Shown here: positions 17,621 to 24,807 of the stretch, piece by piece
Numbering within the stretch: the first letter of the stretch is position 1
Layout: every line of letters begins with the position of its first letter
The notes under the pieces: model-generated
The model's database searches: none
Told to the model about the DNA's origin: nothing
The model's input: only the letters and a program-made list of their open reading frames with translations
Origin: Xylanibacter rodentium
GTDB taxonomy: Bacteria > Bacteroidota > Bacteroidia > Bacteroidales > Bacteroidaceae
Assembly (NCBI RefSeq): GCF_013166575.1
Contig: NZ_JABKKE010000017.1
Span: 25,462-89,461 of the forward strand
Length of the DNA: 64,000 bases
Reading direction: 5' to 3'
Position numbers and translations under genes: made by a program

Positions 17621-18574
17621 TTATATATTTTTCTTGATTACTCTCCAAAGTTGTTCAGGATAAAAATCTTCGCCCGGAGTATATACTTGCCTACCGTCAC
17701 CGGTTGGATTAAATGTTCCTGCGGAGAATGTCACGAAGTCAAAATTATATGGCGAGAACCAGCGTGTAATCGGATTACGGTTGACATAACGGTCGAAGAT
17801 GTGCGGATATTGATTCTTGATATTTTGGAATATTGCGGATATATTCGGGCGACCATCAGGACGGAAATGGTTTGACTTGTCCACTTTATGGCAAGTAAAT
17901 ATAATTCTATCCATTGGCTTGATTCTCCGTTGCATATCTTGTATCTTTTTCGCGTACAAATCTCTTACAGTTTGAGAGCCGCCCCAGTTTTCCTCAACTA
18001 TGAACATCCAAGTTTTGCGGTTCTTAATTGCATGGCTGATATTCTCGATATATGCAGGAAAAAGACGGTCGGGTATGTCAGAATCGAAGTAATGTTCACC
18101 AGGTGCTTCGAGAATTTGGCAAAGTGTACGACCACTCGGCGAAATGACTTTGACAAGCATAAAGCTCATAACGTCATTACCAACCGGGGCATAATCAGAA
18201 TGGGCTAATGTACCGAACTCTTTACACATACGCTGGTAGTACATGTCTGTATCAGGACGGAATATAGGGTCCGGAACAACATTGTAACCCATTCCTTCCA
18301 AATACTTGGTGAGGCGTATCAGTGTCATTGTTTTGCCAGAAGTCTTTGCGCCAAACAATACGACAATTGGAGTTTTCGGGTCACTTACGGTCACGATGAT
18401 AGTATCAGGGTTCTTTATCTCTGTATCAGACAGCCCCTTGATTTTAGAATCAGCAGCTTGTGCCGCATCTGTGGAAGTTTGTCCTACTTGATTGTCTGCG
18501 TTTTGATACTGCTGTGTCTGTTGTTCTTGCTGGATTTCAACTGTATTTCCAGGGTCATTGAAATTAAACGGCAT
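17621..18574 (-). CDS. P-loop GTPase-like protein, first paralogue of the island
   Basis: 317 residues. The first 55 or so are Gln/Asn-rich and disordered (EIQQEQQTQQYQNADNQ). Walker A/G1 is GAKTSGKT at 75-82. A G3-like motif EAPGE is at 156-160, with Glu where small GTPases have Asp. A G4-like HKVD lies at 229-232. The end reads PGEDFYPEQLWRVIKKN. It is homologous to the 258-residue protein at 11115-11891. No TM is seen, so it should be cytoplasmic, able to meet the cytoplasmic halves of the bitopic proteins. The family is probably TRAFAC-type GTPase; nucleotide use is unproven. Confidence 0.75.
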   Translation of the reverse strand: MPFNFNDPGNTVEIQQEQQTQQYQNADNQVGQTSTDAAQAADSKIKGLSDTEIKNPDTIIVTVSDPKTPIVVLFGAKTSGKTMTLIRLTKYLEGMGYNVVPDPIFRPDTDMYYQRMCKEFGTLAHSDYAPVGNDVMSFMLVKVISPSGRTLCQILEAPGEHYFDSDIPDRLFPAYIENISHAIKNRKTWMFIVEENWGGSQTVRDLYAKKIQDMQRRIKPMDRIIFTCHKVDKSNHFRPDGRPNISAIFQNIKNQYPHIFDRYVNRNPITRWFSPYNFDFVTFSAGTFNPTGDGRQVYTPGEDFYPEQLWRVIKKNI

Positions 18575-18596
18575 GTTTGTATTTGTTTAAAGGTTA

Positions 18597-19649
18597 TTAT
18601 TCTTCTTTCTTAAAAGCCATATCAAAGAAAATGAATCCGGCTGCATCAATAAGTATGGAAATTATCATCCAGAACACGAATTTTCCACGTGCTATCTTGC
18701 CATCAAAGAAGTCCATCCAAACATCCCAAACACTGAGCATACGCTCTGTTTTTGAAAGCGTGTTACCGGCATAAACCTGTTGGTCGTTATCCTTGAATTT
18801 CAAATGGTCGGAATACTGATTAATCAAACCATAAGACTCTGACAGAACAGTACTTGCATTAACCATTACTTGGTCATTGATAGATGACATTTTATGAATG
18901 TCACCAAGTACTTTGGATATATTCTTCCTGTGGAGTTGAATTTTTTTCTTCACTTCCGGGGTAATGACTATAAATCTACGAATATATTCCGGCTTTTTCC
19001 TTTCAAGCAAGTTGGCGATCGAGATACGATACACTTCCAACACTTCATTCCATCCTTTCACGTTGTTTGTCTTAGGCTGAACACGACCAACTTCCACTCC
19101 AAACTTTCCATCAAGCTTTTTCATCAGATTTTCTACATATTCAGCAATGCCCGGGCGCGCCGGATTACGGACTTCATTACAGATTTCCTGATAGATACCC
19201 CATACTTCTGTCTCAAAGACCGACCAATCATGTTCTATGGTTGCCATTGCAATCTCATCTGTTTCAAGTGTACGCAAATAATCATTCGTCTTTTCCAAAT
19301 CACGAATGGCAACATCCTTTATAGTGTCTTTGTAGAAAAATGTATGTGTATTTGTCGGCATACTCATTATCAACCAAAATATTACCATAATAAAAATGCC
19401 ACCAAGAAGTTTCAGACCCGGATTCTCCGTATAGACATGACTGTTAAGACTATCCACAATCATCTTAGACCCCCAAGAGGCAATGAAGAAGAACCCGACA
19501 GTAATAATCCATACAAAAATAACAGGAATGTTACTGTCTTTCGCAGACAACAGAAGGTGTAAAGACTCCACCGTTGCCCAACAACTCACAGCGGCAAAAG
19601 CAATGAAAGCTGCCGCGCAGAACACTTTGAGATAATTTTTTTGTTCCAT
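18597..19649 (-). CDS. Four-TM membrane protein with large periplasmic domain, first gene of the island
   Basis: 350 residues. TM helices lie at about 8-30, 42-60, 78-97 and 322-343. With a cytoplasmic N-terminus this puts the 220-residue middle (KDTIKDVAIRDLEKTNDYLR onward, predicted helical) in the periplasm and the short KKEE tail inside. No known family was recognised. It is the first gene of the leftward cluster, 22 bases before the GTPase-like gene, behind a long hairpin-rich leader. It is probably the membrane anchor or channel-like partner of the GTPase. Confidence 0.75.
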   Translation of the reverse strand: MEQKNYLKVFCAAAFIAFAAVSCWATVESLHLLLSAKDSNIPVIFVWIITVGFFFIASWGSKMIVDSLNSHVYTENPGLKLLGGIFIMVIFWLIMSMPTNTHTFFYKDTIKDVAIRDLEKTNDYLRTLETDEIAMATIEHDWSVFETEVWGIYQEICNEVRNPARPGIAEYVENLMKKLDGKFGVEVGRVQPKTNNVKGWNEVLEVYRISIANLLERKKPEYIRRFIVITPEVKKKIQLHRKNISKVLGDIHKMSSINDQVMVNASTVLSESYGLINQYSDHLKFKDNDQQVYAGNTLSKTERMLSVWDVWMDFFDGKIARGKFVFWMIISILIDAAGFIFFDMAFKKEE

Positions 19650-19767
19650 ATTAATTTATTTTAATTAATGATTGATTTTAGCATATAATACAAAAGTCCG
19701 TCAGCGTCAGTCTTTAGATATGACATTGAGGATTTTATAATTCTTGTATCCTTGATGGATTTCTATG

Positions 19768-19893
19768 TTATTGGGCATCGGTGGATTTTTTATATTTGCT
19801 CATAGCCTTTTTGGTGAATACTTCTGTTCTTTGGCTGATGTCTGCGCTAATTCCAGGACATGAAAAAACGGCGCAGACTTGCCATTTTCCCAT
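19768..19893 (-). CDS. Possible 41-residue leader peptide (weak call)
   Basis: ATG 19893 to TAA 19768 encodes a small protein starting MGKWQVCAVF and ending with a Lys-rich helix-like tail (TKKAMSKYKK). It lies in the leader between the promoter at 20054-20083 and the first island gene, and overlaps the structured inverted-repeat element, so its frame may be accidental. No clear ribosome binding site is seen. Confidence 0.25.
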   Translation of the reverse strand: MGKWQVCAVFSCPGISADISQRTEVFTKKAMSKYKKSTDAQ

Positions 19894-20048
19894 ACAGGCC
19901 TACCACAGCCCCTAAATACAAATGGAGAAGTCTGCGTCGTGATGACGCAACTCCTTGTATTTAGGATTGCTCGTTAATTCCTGTTCGAGGTGGTAGTTCG
20001 TATGGGAAAGTTGAGCAAATAAGAAGATGTGCTTCTTGCATGAAGCAC
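19794..20048. ncRNA. Structured leader or ncRNA of nested long stems
   Basis: Nested complementary arms: 19794-19802 with 20012-20020; 19886-19895 with 20000-20009 (10 of 10); 19900-19906 with 19990-19996; 19911-19921 with 19955-19965 (11 of 11); 19924-19927 with 19951-19954; 19933-19938 with 19944-19949. A separate stem GTCTGCGC/GCGCAGAC lies at 19840-19878, and a hairpin GTGCTTC/GAAGCAC at 20029-20048. Read leftward from the promoter at 20054-20083 it would form the 5' leader of the island operon. A plus-strand TATATTTG (19791-19798) sits at the other end with a shorter spacer. No known RNA family was recognised. Confidence 0.6.
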
Positions 20049-20053
20049 GGCTA

Positions 20054-20083
20054 CAAAGGTAAAAATTTTATTTTGATTTACAA
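20054..20083 (-). promoter_or_regulatory. Bacteroidetes promoter reading into the island operon
   Basis: Minus strand TTG (20081-20083), a 19-base spacer and TACCTTTG (20054-20061). A start near 20047 would give a leader of about 400 nt before the four-TM protein gene. Confidence 0.7.
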
Positions 20084-20146
20084 TATAATTTTATCCTAAA
20101 TTTATTATCCTATTGCATTGATAGGGAATAATTCCATTAAGACGCT

Positions 20147-20353
20147 CTATGGATAGAGACATATTTTCTTGAAAAACAGGTGACAACGAATGTTTGTTTT
20201 TTCGTAAACAAGTATTCTTAATGCTTCTTTTCTGACGGCCTGCTCACGTATTGTGGTCAGATAAAATCCTTTTCCGAAATCAAGAGAATCTCTGGAAAAA
20301 GAAACGTCGGGATGTTCGACTATGGTATAAGACGCATGATAGACAACCATCAC
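20147..20353 (-). pseudogene. Truncated DUF3990 protein (ADP-ribosyltransferase-like toxin family)
   Basis: 68 residues. MMVVYHASYTIVEHPDVSFSRDSLDFGKGFYLT is the DUF3990 N-terminus (YHGSY-type start and DFGxGFYLT), but the protein ends after REQAVRKEALRILVYEK with an unrelated tail. Family members are roughly 150 residues, so the C-terminal part is lost. It overlaps the DUF3791 gene by 4 bases (ATGA), the usual arrangement of this gene pair. It is probably a non-functional toxin relic. Confidence 0.75.
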
Positions 20354-20562
20354 AACACTCCTTTCTCTTTCATGTACGACACGAGGTCGTCAACGATATA
20401 CTGGCCGCTGTACGTATGCAGAACATCGTATGCGGGGATGATGTAGCCTGTAAGTATGCCGGATTCTTTCAGTTTCTGATATACGGTCAGTTGGTTCATA
20501 TTCAGGTACTCGGCAAGACTGCCGATGCAATATATAGCGAAATCCAGTTGGTTTAGAGTCAT
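20350..20562 (-). CDS. DUF3791 domain protein (partner of DUF3990)
   Basis: 70 residues: FAIYCIGSLAEYLNMNQLTVYQKLKESG, then YIIPAYDVLHTYSGQYIVDDLVSYMKEKGVL, the DUF3791 signature. DUF3791 and DUF3990 genes are commonly adjacent and are thought to act as a toxin-antitoxin-like pair. Here it keeps its full length while its partner is truncated. A dispersed repeat (20595-20664) lies directly upstream. Confidence 0.8.
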   Translation of the reverse strand: MTLNQLDFAIYCIGSLAEYLNMNQLTVYQKLKESGILTGYIIPAYDVLHTYSGQYIVDDLVSYMKEKGVL

Positions 20563-20594
20563 GTCTAAGTGGGATTAAGGATTTATACGGCAAG

Positions 20595-20664
20595 TGTACA
20601 ATAAAATCGCGAGATTATACACCGGCAGGATAAAGAAAATGATTTTTCTTTAGAGGAAAGATAC
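20595..20664. repeat. Dispersed repeat, copy A, upstream of the DUF3791 gene
   Basis: Nearly identical to 63593-63660: the shared part begins TGTACAATAAAATCGCGAGA and runs through GATAAAGAAAATGATTTTT to a TTTAGAGGAAAGATAC end. Both copies lie just upstream of a leftward gene, and both end next to a TACAnTTG-like -7 box. Confidence 0.85.
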
Positions 20665-20683
20665 GAAAAAAAACGGGATACCT

Positions 20684-22549
20684 TCACACCTTTTCTATTA
20701 TTTTCCTCAGCAGATGCGTGGCGTTCTGGTTGCGGGCCACGCCCGGTGTAATCTTGTATGTATATGTTATCTCGTCGGCCAGGCGTATCTCGAAACAGAA
20801 GTTGTGGAAGCGTTCGGGACGCTCGTCGGCCATTCGCGACAGTTCGAGGTCGTGCGTGGCGATTACGCCGCTCACGGGCAGGCGCGATATTGCGTCGAGG
20901 AACATGCGCGAGCCGTTGAGCTTGTCGAGCGAGTTGGTGCCCTTCAGAATTTCGTCGAGGATGATGAGCGTGCGGCGGTGGCGGTGGCAGTGGGCGATGA
21001 GCTGCTTCAGACGCAACAGCTCGGCGTTGAAATAGCTGATGCCGTGGGCCAGGTCGTCGCTGGTGCGCATGCTCGAGAACAGTGAGAAAACCGATACCTT
21101 CAGACTTTCGGCAAATACGGGCATGCCGTTCATTGCCAGAATATAGTTTACACCAAGCGAGCGAAGGAATGTACTCTTGCCCGCCATGTTGGCACCGGTG
21201 ACTATGTAGTAATGAGAGTCGGCGATGTCGAAATCGTTTCGTACGGCATGGCTGTCGATGAAAGGATGCCACAGGCCGCGGGCTTCGTACACCACGTCGG
21301 TCGAATTGCAAATTTCAGCGCTGCCGGCCTCAGGTTCGTTGTAGCGGAAAGTGGCCATGGATATGAGAGCGTCGAGGGTGCTCACCTCGCGGATACACCG
21401 TCCGATGGTTTCGGTATGGCACTGTTGCCAGCGCCGGAAACGTCTCACGAGGAAGAAATCGCTGAGCATGAAGATGTCGAAGAGTATCAGACCAAGCACG
21501 TTGCCGCGGCGGTCGAGCCCGTCGAGTATGCGGCGCAACGATCCGAAAGCCTCACCGGCACTTGCCAGAGTGGGACCGGCGTTTGCCGCAGTTTCGTTTT
21601 TCGTCAGTATGTCCATCAGTTCACCGTAAGCCCTGAACTCGCTGTCAAGCCGGCCGGCGGTCTTGTCGATGGCGCGCAGCGGCCTGTTGCACATCATGAG
21701 CTGGATGAAAAGGTGGAGCGTGCCCCATGCCGTGGGTATGCCCGATGGCAGAGAGCAGAATGCCGACAGGACGACTGTGGTGAAGAAGCCGCCGAGCGAC
21801 AGCCATGCAAAGATTGCCGCTGTTTTCGAGCCGGCCCATGCCGGAAGCCTCATACGGTGTACGTCGTCGAGGGCCTGCAACACCGCGCCGGTGTCTGTCG
21901 GCGTGTCTTGTCTGCGGGCTGCGAACTCTGTGCGCAGTTCTTCGTCTGCGGCCAGACGGTCGATGATGCTGTGCTGTTGCTCTATATACTCGATGAAATG
22001 GCTTGTTTTTGCATCTTCCGGCAACATGTTTTCCCGTCCGTTTTCTTCCATTCCATCGCAATCCGGCAGTGAAGACAGCCTCCGGGCCAGTTCGTCGCTG
22101 CCTCCGGTGGTCACGGTGCGGTTGATGCGGTGGAATAGCGACTGCGGACCGAATATGTCCATGTCGTATGCGAAAGGGTGTTGCGGGTCGGAATACCGTC
22201 GTCCGTCGTCAAAAGGCGAGAAGTCGCCGTCGAGATATTCCAGCTCGTTCTCATAGGCGGTGCGGCGTGCTGTCAGCCGTGCGGTTCGTTCACTGTTGTT
22301 CACGTCCATCCGCCTTGCGACGATATATGCCACTCCTGTCAGCGCTGCCATGCCCGTCAGCCAGAGTTTTCCGTACACGGTATAGGCGGCCACAAATCCT
22401 ATGGCGGCGGCAAATGTCAAGAGTTCTGCGGTCAGAAATATACGGTTGCGCATTTTCAGCGATGCTATCTGTGCTGTCAGTGCCGCGGTGCGGTCTTGGT
22501 AGAATCGTATCAGCTGATTCTTTGCGGTTGGTTGTTCCTTTGTTGTCAT
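20684..22549 (-). CDS. Membrane-associated MutS-family ATPase
   Basis: 621 residues. The C-terminal 180 are a MutS-type ABC ATPase: Walker A GANMAGKST at 452-459, the MutS loop DDLAHGISYFNAEL, Walker B LIILDEILKGTNS around 529-541, and the ATHDLEL switch. The N-terminal part has hydrophobic pairs at about 40-85 and 225-275, probable TM segments, and no mismatch-binding domain. This MutS-related branch is common in Bacteroidetes; a role in mismatch repair is doubtful. A TACCTTTG box lies 19 bases upstream. Confidence 0.88.
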   Translation of the reverse strand: MTTKEQPTAKNQLIRFYQDRTAALTAQIASLKMRNRIFLTAELLTFAAAIGFVAAYTVYGKLWLTGMAALTGVAYIVARRMDVNNSERTARLTARRTAYENELEYLDGDFSPFDDGRRYSDPQHPFAYDMDIFGPQSLFHRINRTVTTGGSDELARRLSSLPDCDGMEENGRENMLPEDAKTSHFIEYIEQQHSIIDRLAADEELRTEFAARRQDTPTDTGAVLQALDDVHRMRLPAWAGSKTAAIFAWLSLGGFFTTVVLSAFCSLPSGIPTAWGTLHLFIQLMMCNRPLRAIDKTAGRLDSEFRAYGELMDILTKNETAANAGPTLASAGEAFGSLRRILDGLDRRGNVLGLILFDIFMLSDFFLVRRFRRWQQCHTETIGRCIREVSTLDALISMATFRYNEPEAGSAEICNSTDVVYEARGLWHPFIDSHAVRNDFDIADSHYYIVTGANMAGKSTFLRSLGVNYILAMNGMPVFAESLKVSVFSLFSSMRTSDDLAHGISYFNAELLRLKQLIAHCHRHRRTLIILDEILKGTNSLDKLNGSRMFLDAISRLPVSGVIATHDLELSRMADERPERFHNFCFEIRLADEITYTYKITPGVARNQNATHLLRKIIEKV

Positions 22550-22567
22550 AGATGTTTGTTAGATGTG

Positions 22568-22575
22568 CAAAGGTA
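22568..22575 (-). promoter_or_regulatory. Bacteroidetes -7 box of the MutS-like gene
   Basis: Minus strand TACCTTTG, 19 bases before the start codon. Confidence 0.6.
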
Positions 22576-22662
22576 TTGAAAAGGTGCGATGGGATGGCGT
22601 TTTTTGCTTATTTTAACTCGTCTTTTACCGTGTCCGTGTGGCAGTTCCGGTGCAGTGAAGCC

Positions 22663-22750
22663 GGTACGGGACCGTTGTACTGTCGGTACAGGGCCGTTGT
22701 ACTAACGGTTCAAGGGCTTTGTACTGACAGTACAACGGCCTTGTACCGGA
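22663..22750. repeat. 22-bp period array (four units) in a divergent promoter region
   Basis: Units begin at 22663, 22685, 22707 and 22729 (GGTAC, GGTAC, GGTTC, AGTAC), an exact 22-base period. Each has TTGTAC in the second half. The units are partly palindromic (GTAC at both ends). It lies between the -7 boxes of the divergent MutS-like and YqiA-like genes. The sequence differs from the arrays at 9.0 and 36.4 kb, but the period is the same. Confidence 0.8.
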
Positions 22751-22813
22751 ATGAAAACGGAGTGCAAGCGCCGAAATCTGCTCTCCGAAGCATCGCATGT
22801 GGTGCATTTTTCG

Positions 22814-22821
22814 TATATTTG
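22814..22821 (+). promoter_or_regulatory. Bacteroidetes -7 box of the YqiA-like gene
   Basis: TATATTTG, 38 bases before ATG 22860. It excludes the longer frame starting at 22797. Confidence 0.6.
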
Positions 22822-22859
22822 CACACGGATATACTTATATTGAAACGGATACTTTTTAT

Positions 22860-23876
22860 ATGCAGAACACTGATAACGCTTACATAAAGACATATCCTGA
22901 CCTGATGGCGGGCAAGAAGATAATGTATGTGCACGGCTTCGGCTCGTCGGGACAGTCGGGCACGGTGGCACGCTTGCGCGAGATGCTGACCGGTGCAGAT
23001 GTGATAGCGCCCGACCTGCCGATACATCCGGTTGAGGCGATGGAGTTGCTCAAGCGGATGTGCGAGGTGGAACGGCCCGACTTGATAATAGGAACATCGA
23101 TGGGCGGCATGTATGCTGAGATGCTTCGTGGTTACGACCGGATACTGCTCAACCCCGCATTTCGTATCGGTGACGATATCCTGAAGCACAACATGTTGGG
23201 CAAGGTGACGTTTTACAGCCCGCGGAGCGACGGCATGAAAGAGTTTATGATGACAAAGCAGTTGCAGGCCGAATATCAGGAGATGAGCGAGCATTGTTTC
23301 TCCGGCATAACGGCCGACGAACAGAAGAAAGTTTGGGGACTATTCGGGCTGGAGGATCCCGTGGTGCATACCTACGACCTGTTTGCCGCCCATTATCGTC
23401 AGGCACTTCACTTCCATGGCGAGCACCGCATGAACGACGGTGTACTGATACACTCGGTGATGCCCGTCATTCGGTGGATAGACGACTGCCAACATGGCCG
23501 CCAGCGGGGCATTGTATATATATGTATAGAGGAAACGATGATGGGCCGTGACGGCCGTCCGCTGCCCAGCCTGCTCAAGGCTTACCGCCTGTTGCTTGAG
23601 TATTACGACGTACGCATTGTGGCATCACTCCCAACCAATGACACCGACTACGCCCGGCAGATGCAGGAGTGGACGTTTGAGACGTTGGGAGTGGCGTCTT
23701 ACGACCGTCTTATTCTCACCAACCGCAAAGACCTGCTCTACGGTGACTATCTGATAGACGGACTTGACACCAATGGCTCCACTGACTTTATGAGCACCCG
23801 CATCGATTTCGGTTCGGACACGTTCAAGACGTGGGATGACATCATCGAATATTTCGGACGTTTGGGCGGACAGTAG
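22860..23876 (+). CDS. YqiA-like alpha/beta hydrolase fused to a nucleotidase-like domain
   Basis: 338 residues from ATG 22860. The N-terminal half is a YqiA/YcfP-type alpha/beta hydrolase: MYVHGFGSSGQSG and the nucleophile elbow GTSMGG. The C-terminal about 120 residues resemble cytosolic 5'(3')-deoxyribonucleotidases of the HAD fold: LILTNRKDLLYGDYLIDGLDTNGS and IDFGSDTFKTWDDIIEYF. The first HAD motif, normally DxDG, reads ICIEETM here, so the nucleotidase part is probably inactive or altered. The substrate is unknown. It is cytoplasmic and monocistronic. Confidence 0.85.
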   Translation: MQNTDNAYIKTYPDLMAGKKIMYVHGFGSSGQSGTVARLREMLTGADVIAPDLPIHPVEAMELLKRMCEVERPDLIIGTSMGGMYAEMLRGYDRILLNPAFRIGDDILKHNMLGKVTFYSPRSDGMKEFMMTKQLQAEYQEMSEHCFSGITADEQKKVWGLFGLEDPVVHTYDLFAAHYRQALHFHGEHRMNDGVLIHSVMPVIRWIDDCQHGRQRGIVYICIEETMMGRDGRPLPSLLKAYRLLLEYYDVRIVASLPTNDTDYARQMQEWTFETLGVASYDRLILTNRKDLLYGDYLIDGLDTNGSTDFMSTRIDFGSDTFKTWDDIIEYFGRLGGQ

Positions 23877-23903
23877 ATTCTTTATAATTTCAGAGTTCTG
23901 AAA

Positions 23904-24076
23904 AGTGATGAGTGCAGAGTGATGAGTGCAGAGTGATGAGTGCAGAGTGATGAGTGCAGAGGTATGATTAGCAAAAAGCCAAGGACTGATTACGAATGGG
24001 TAGAAATCGGTCCTTGGCTTTTTACATGAAACAATGCTAATCATACCTCTGCACTCATCACTCTGCACTCATCACT
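23904..24076. repeat. Nested palindrome with 14-bp tandem repeats and bidirectional hairpin
   Basis: Left arm: four copies of AGTGATGAGTGCAG (23904-23959) plus AGGTATGATTAGCA (23960-23973). Right arm: the exact complement TGCTAATCATACCT (24035-24048) plus two inverted copies of the unit (24049-24076). Inside is a hairpin AAAAAGCCAAGGAC/GTCCTTGGCTTTTT (23973-24023), probably a bidirectional terminator for the two convergent genes. Confidence 0.9.
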
Positions 24077-24657
24077 TTTAATACGGCTCTATACAGATTG
24101 CAGCCCACAAAGTTGCCGGCAACCTCGCCTATATATATGATAAGGAGAGCCGGCGAGAAGAGAATGTCAGCGGGTGCGAGCATGAAGTAGAATGCGTCGG
24201 CAATGCTGTGGGTAAAGCCGCATAGGATGAACACCGGCACGCCGAGCAGAAGTGCGAGCATCTTGCCCTGACGGGCAAACTGTACGGCGGTGGTCATGAT
24301 AAATCCGCAGCCGATGGCGAGCAGTGTGCAGGCCACAGGGCCTTTGGCGAGTCTTGAGGATACGATGTCGGTGGCGGGAGCTATGCAGTCGGGCTGCGCG
24401 TAGGCGATGGTGAGGGCCGAGAGCAGACAGCCCACGATGTTTCCCAACAGCACTGTCAGCAGCATGGGCCAGTCGCCATGACGGCGGATGAAGCCTGCCG
24501 TGCCCGTGTACAGTTTCAGACCGTAATACACCACTGTCGTGAGGCCGAAGGCAAAGAGCACTGCTCCTGCTAAGCCACCCGTGCGCAGATTTACCACGCA
24601 ACCTATCGAAATGCAGATACCGGCGAGTATGGCCGGGGGAAAAGTTTTGCGAAACAT
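24058..24657 (-). CDS. Formate/nitrite transporter (FNT) family channel
   Basis: 199 residues, shorter than the usual 260-290. It has about six hydrophobic helices: FPPAILAGICISIGCVVNL, AGAVLFAFGLTTVVYYGL, MLLTVLLGNIVGCLLSA, and the FNT signature FILCGFTHSIADAFYFML near residue 150. FNT proteins pass formate, nitrite or related small anions through the inner membrane. The last eight codons (KVMSAE and the stop) are made by the inverted 14-bp repeat, so the C-terminus has been rewritten by the repeat. Transcription start was not identified. Confidence 0.85.
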   Translation of the reverse strand: MFRKTFPPAILAGICISIGCVVNLRTGGLAGAVLFAFGLTTVVYYGLKLYTGTAGFIRRHGDWPMLLTVLLGNIVGCLLSALTIAYAQPDCIAPATDIVSSRLAKGPVACTLLAIGCGFIMTTAVQFARQGKMLALLLGVPVFILCGFTHSIADAFYFMLAPADILFSPALLIIYIGEVAGNFVGCNLYRAVLKVMSAE

Positions 24658-24659
24658 AT

Positions 24660-24800
24660 TTTAGGAGTTAAAGGAGTTAAGGGGAGTTACCGCTCCCTAC
24701 GGTCGCTTAGGAGTTAAAGACGATAGCTTTGTTTTTAGGAGTTAATTTTTTCGGGAGTTAAGGAGTTGAAGTGATAACTCCCGTTAACTCCTTTTTGGAG
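24660..24800. repeat. GGAGTTAA motif cluster between the PPDK-like gene and the FNT gene
   Basis: The 7-8 base motif GGAGTTA recurs at 24664, 24673, 24684, 24710, 24738, 24754 and 24763 (last base changed), with inverted copies TAACTCC near 24776 and 24785. The last copies form a hairpin just downstream of the leftward PPDK-like gene and could terminate it. Confidence 0.65.
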
Positions 24801-24807
24801 CACTCGT

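Noticed and set aside
19975..19996. tRNA-like T-arm (GTTCGAGG)
   Set aside because: No acceptor, D or anticodon arm can be built around it; it belongs to the nested hairpin element.
19886..20009. Retron msr-msd
   Set aside because: Long inverted arms suggest it, but no reverse transcriptase gene is nearby.
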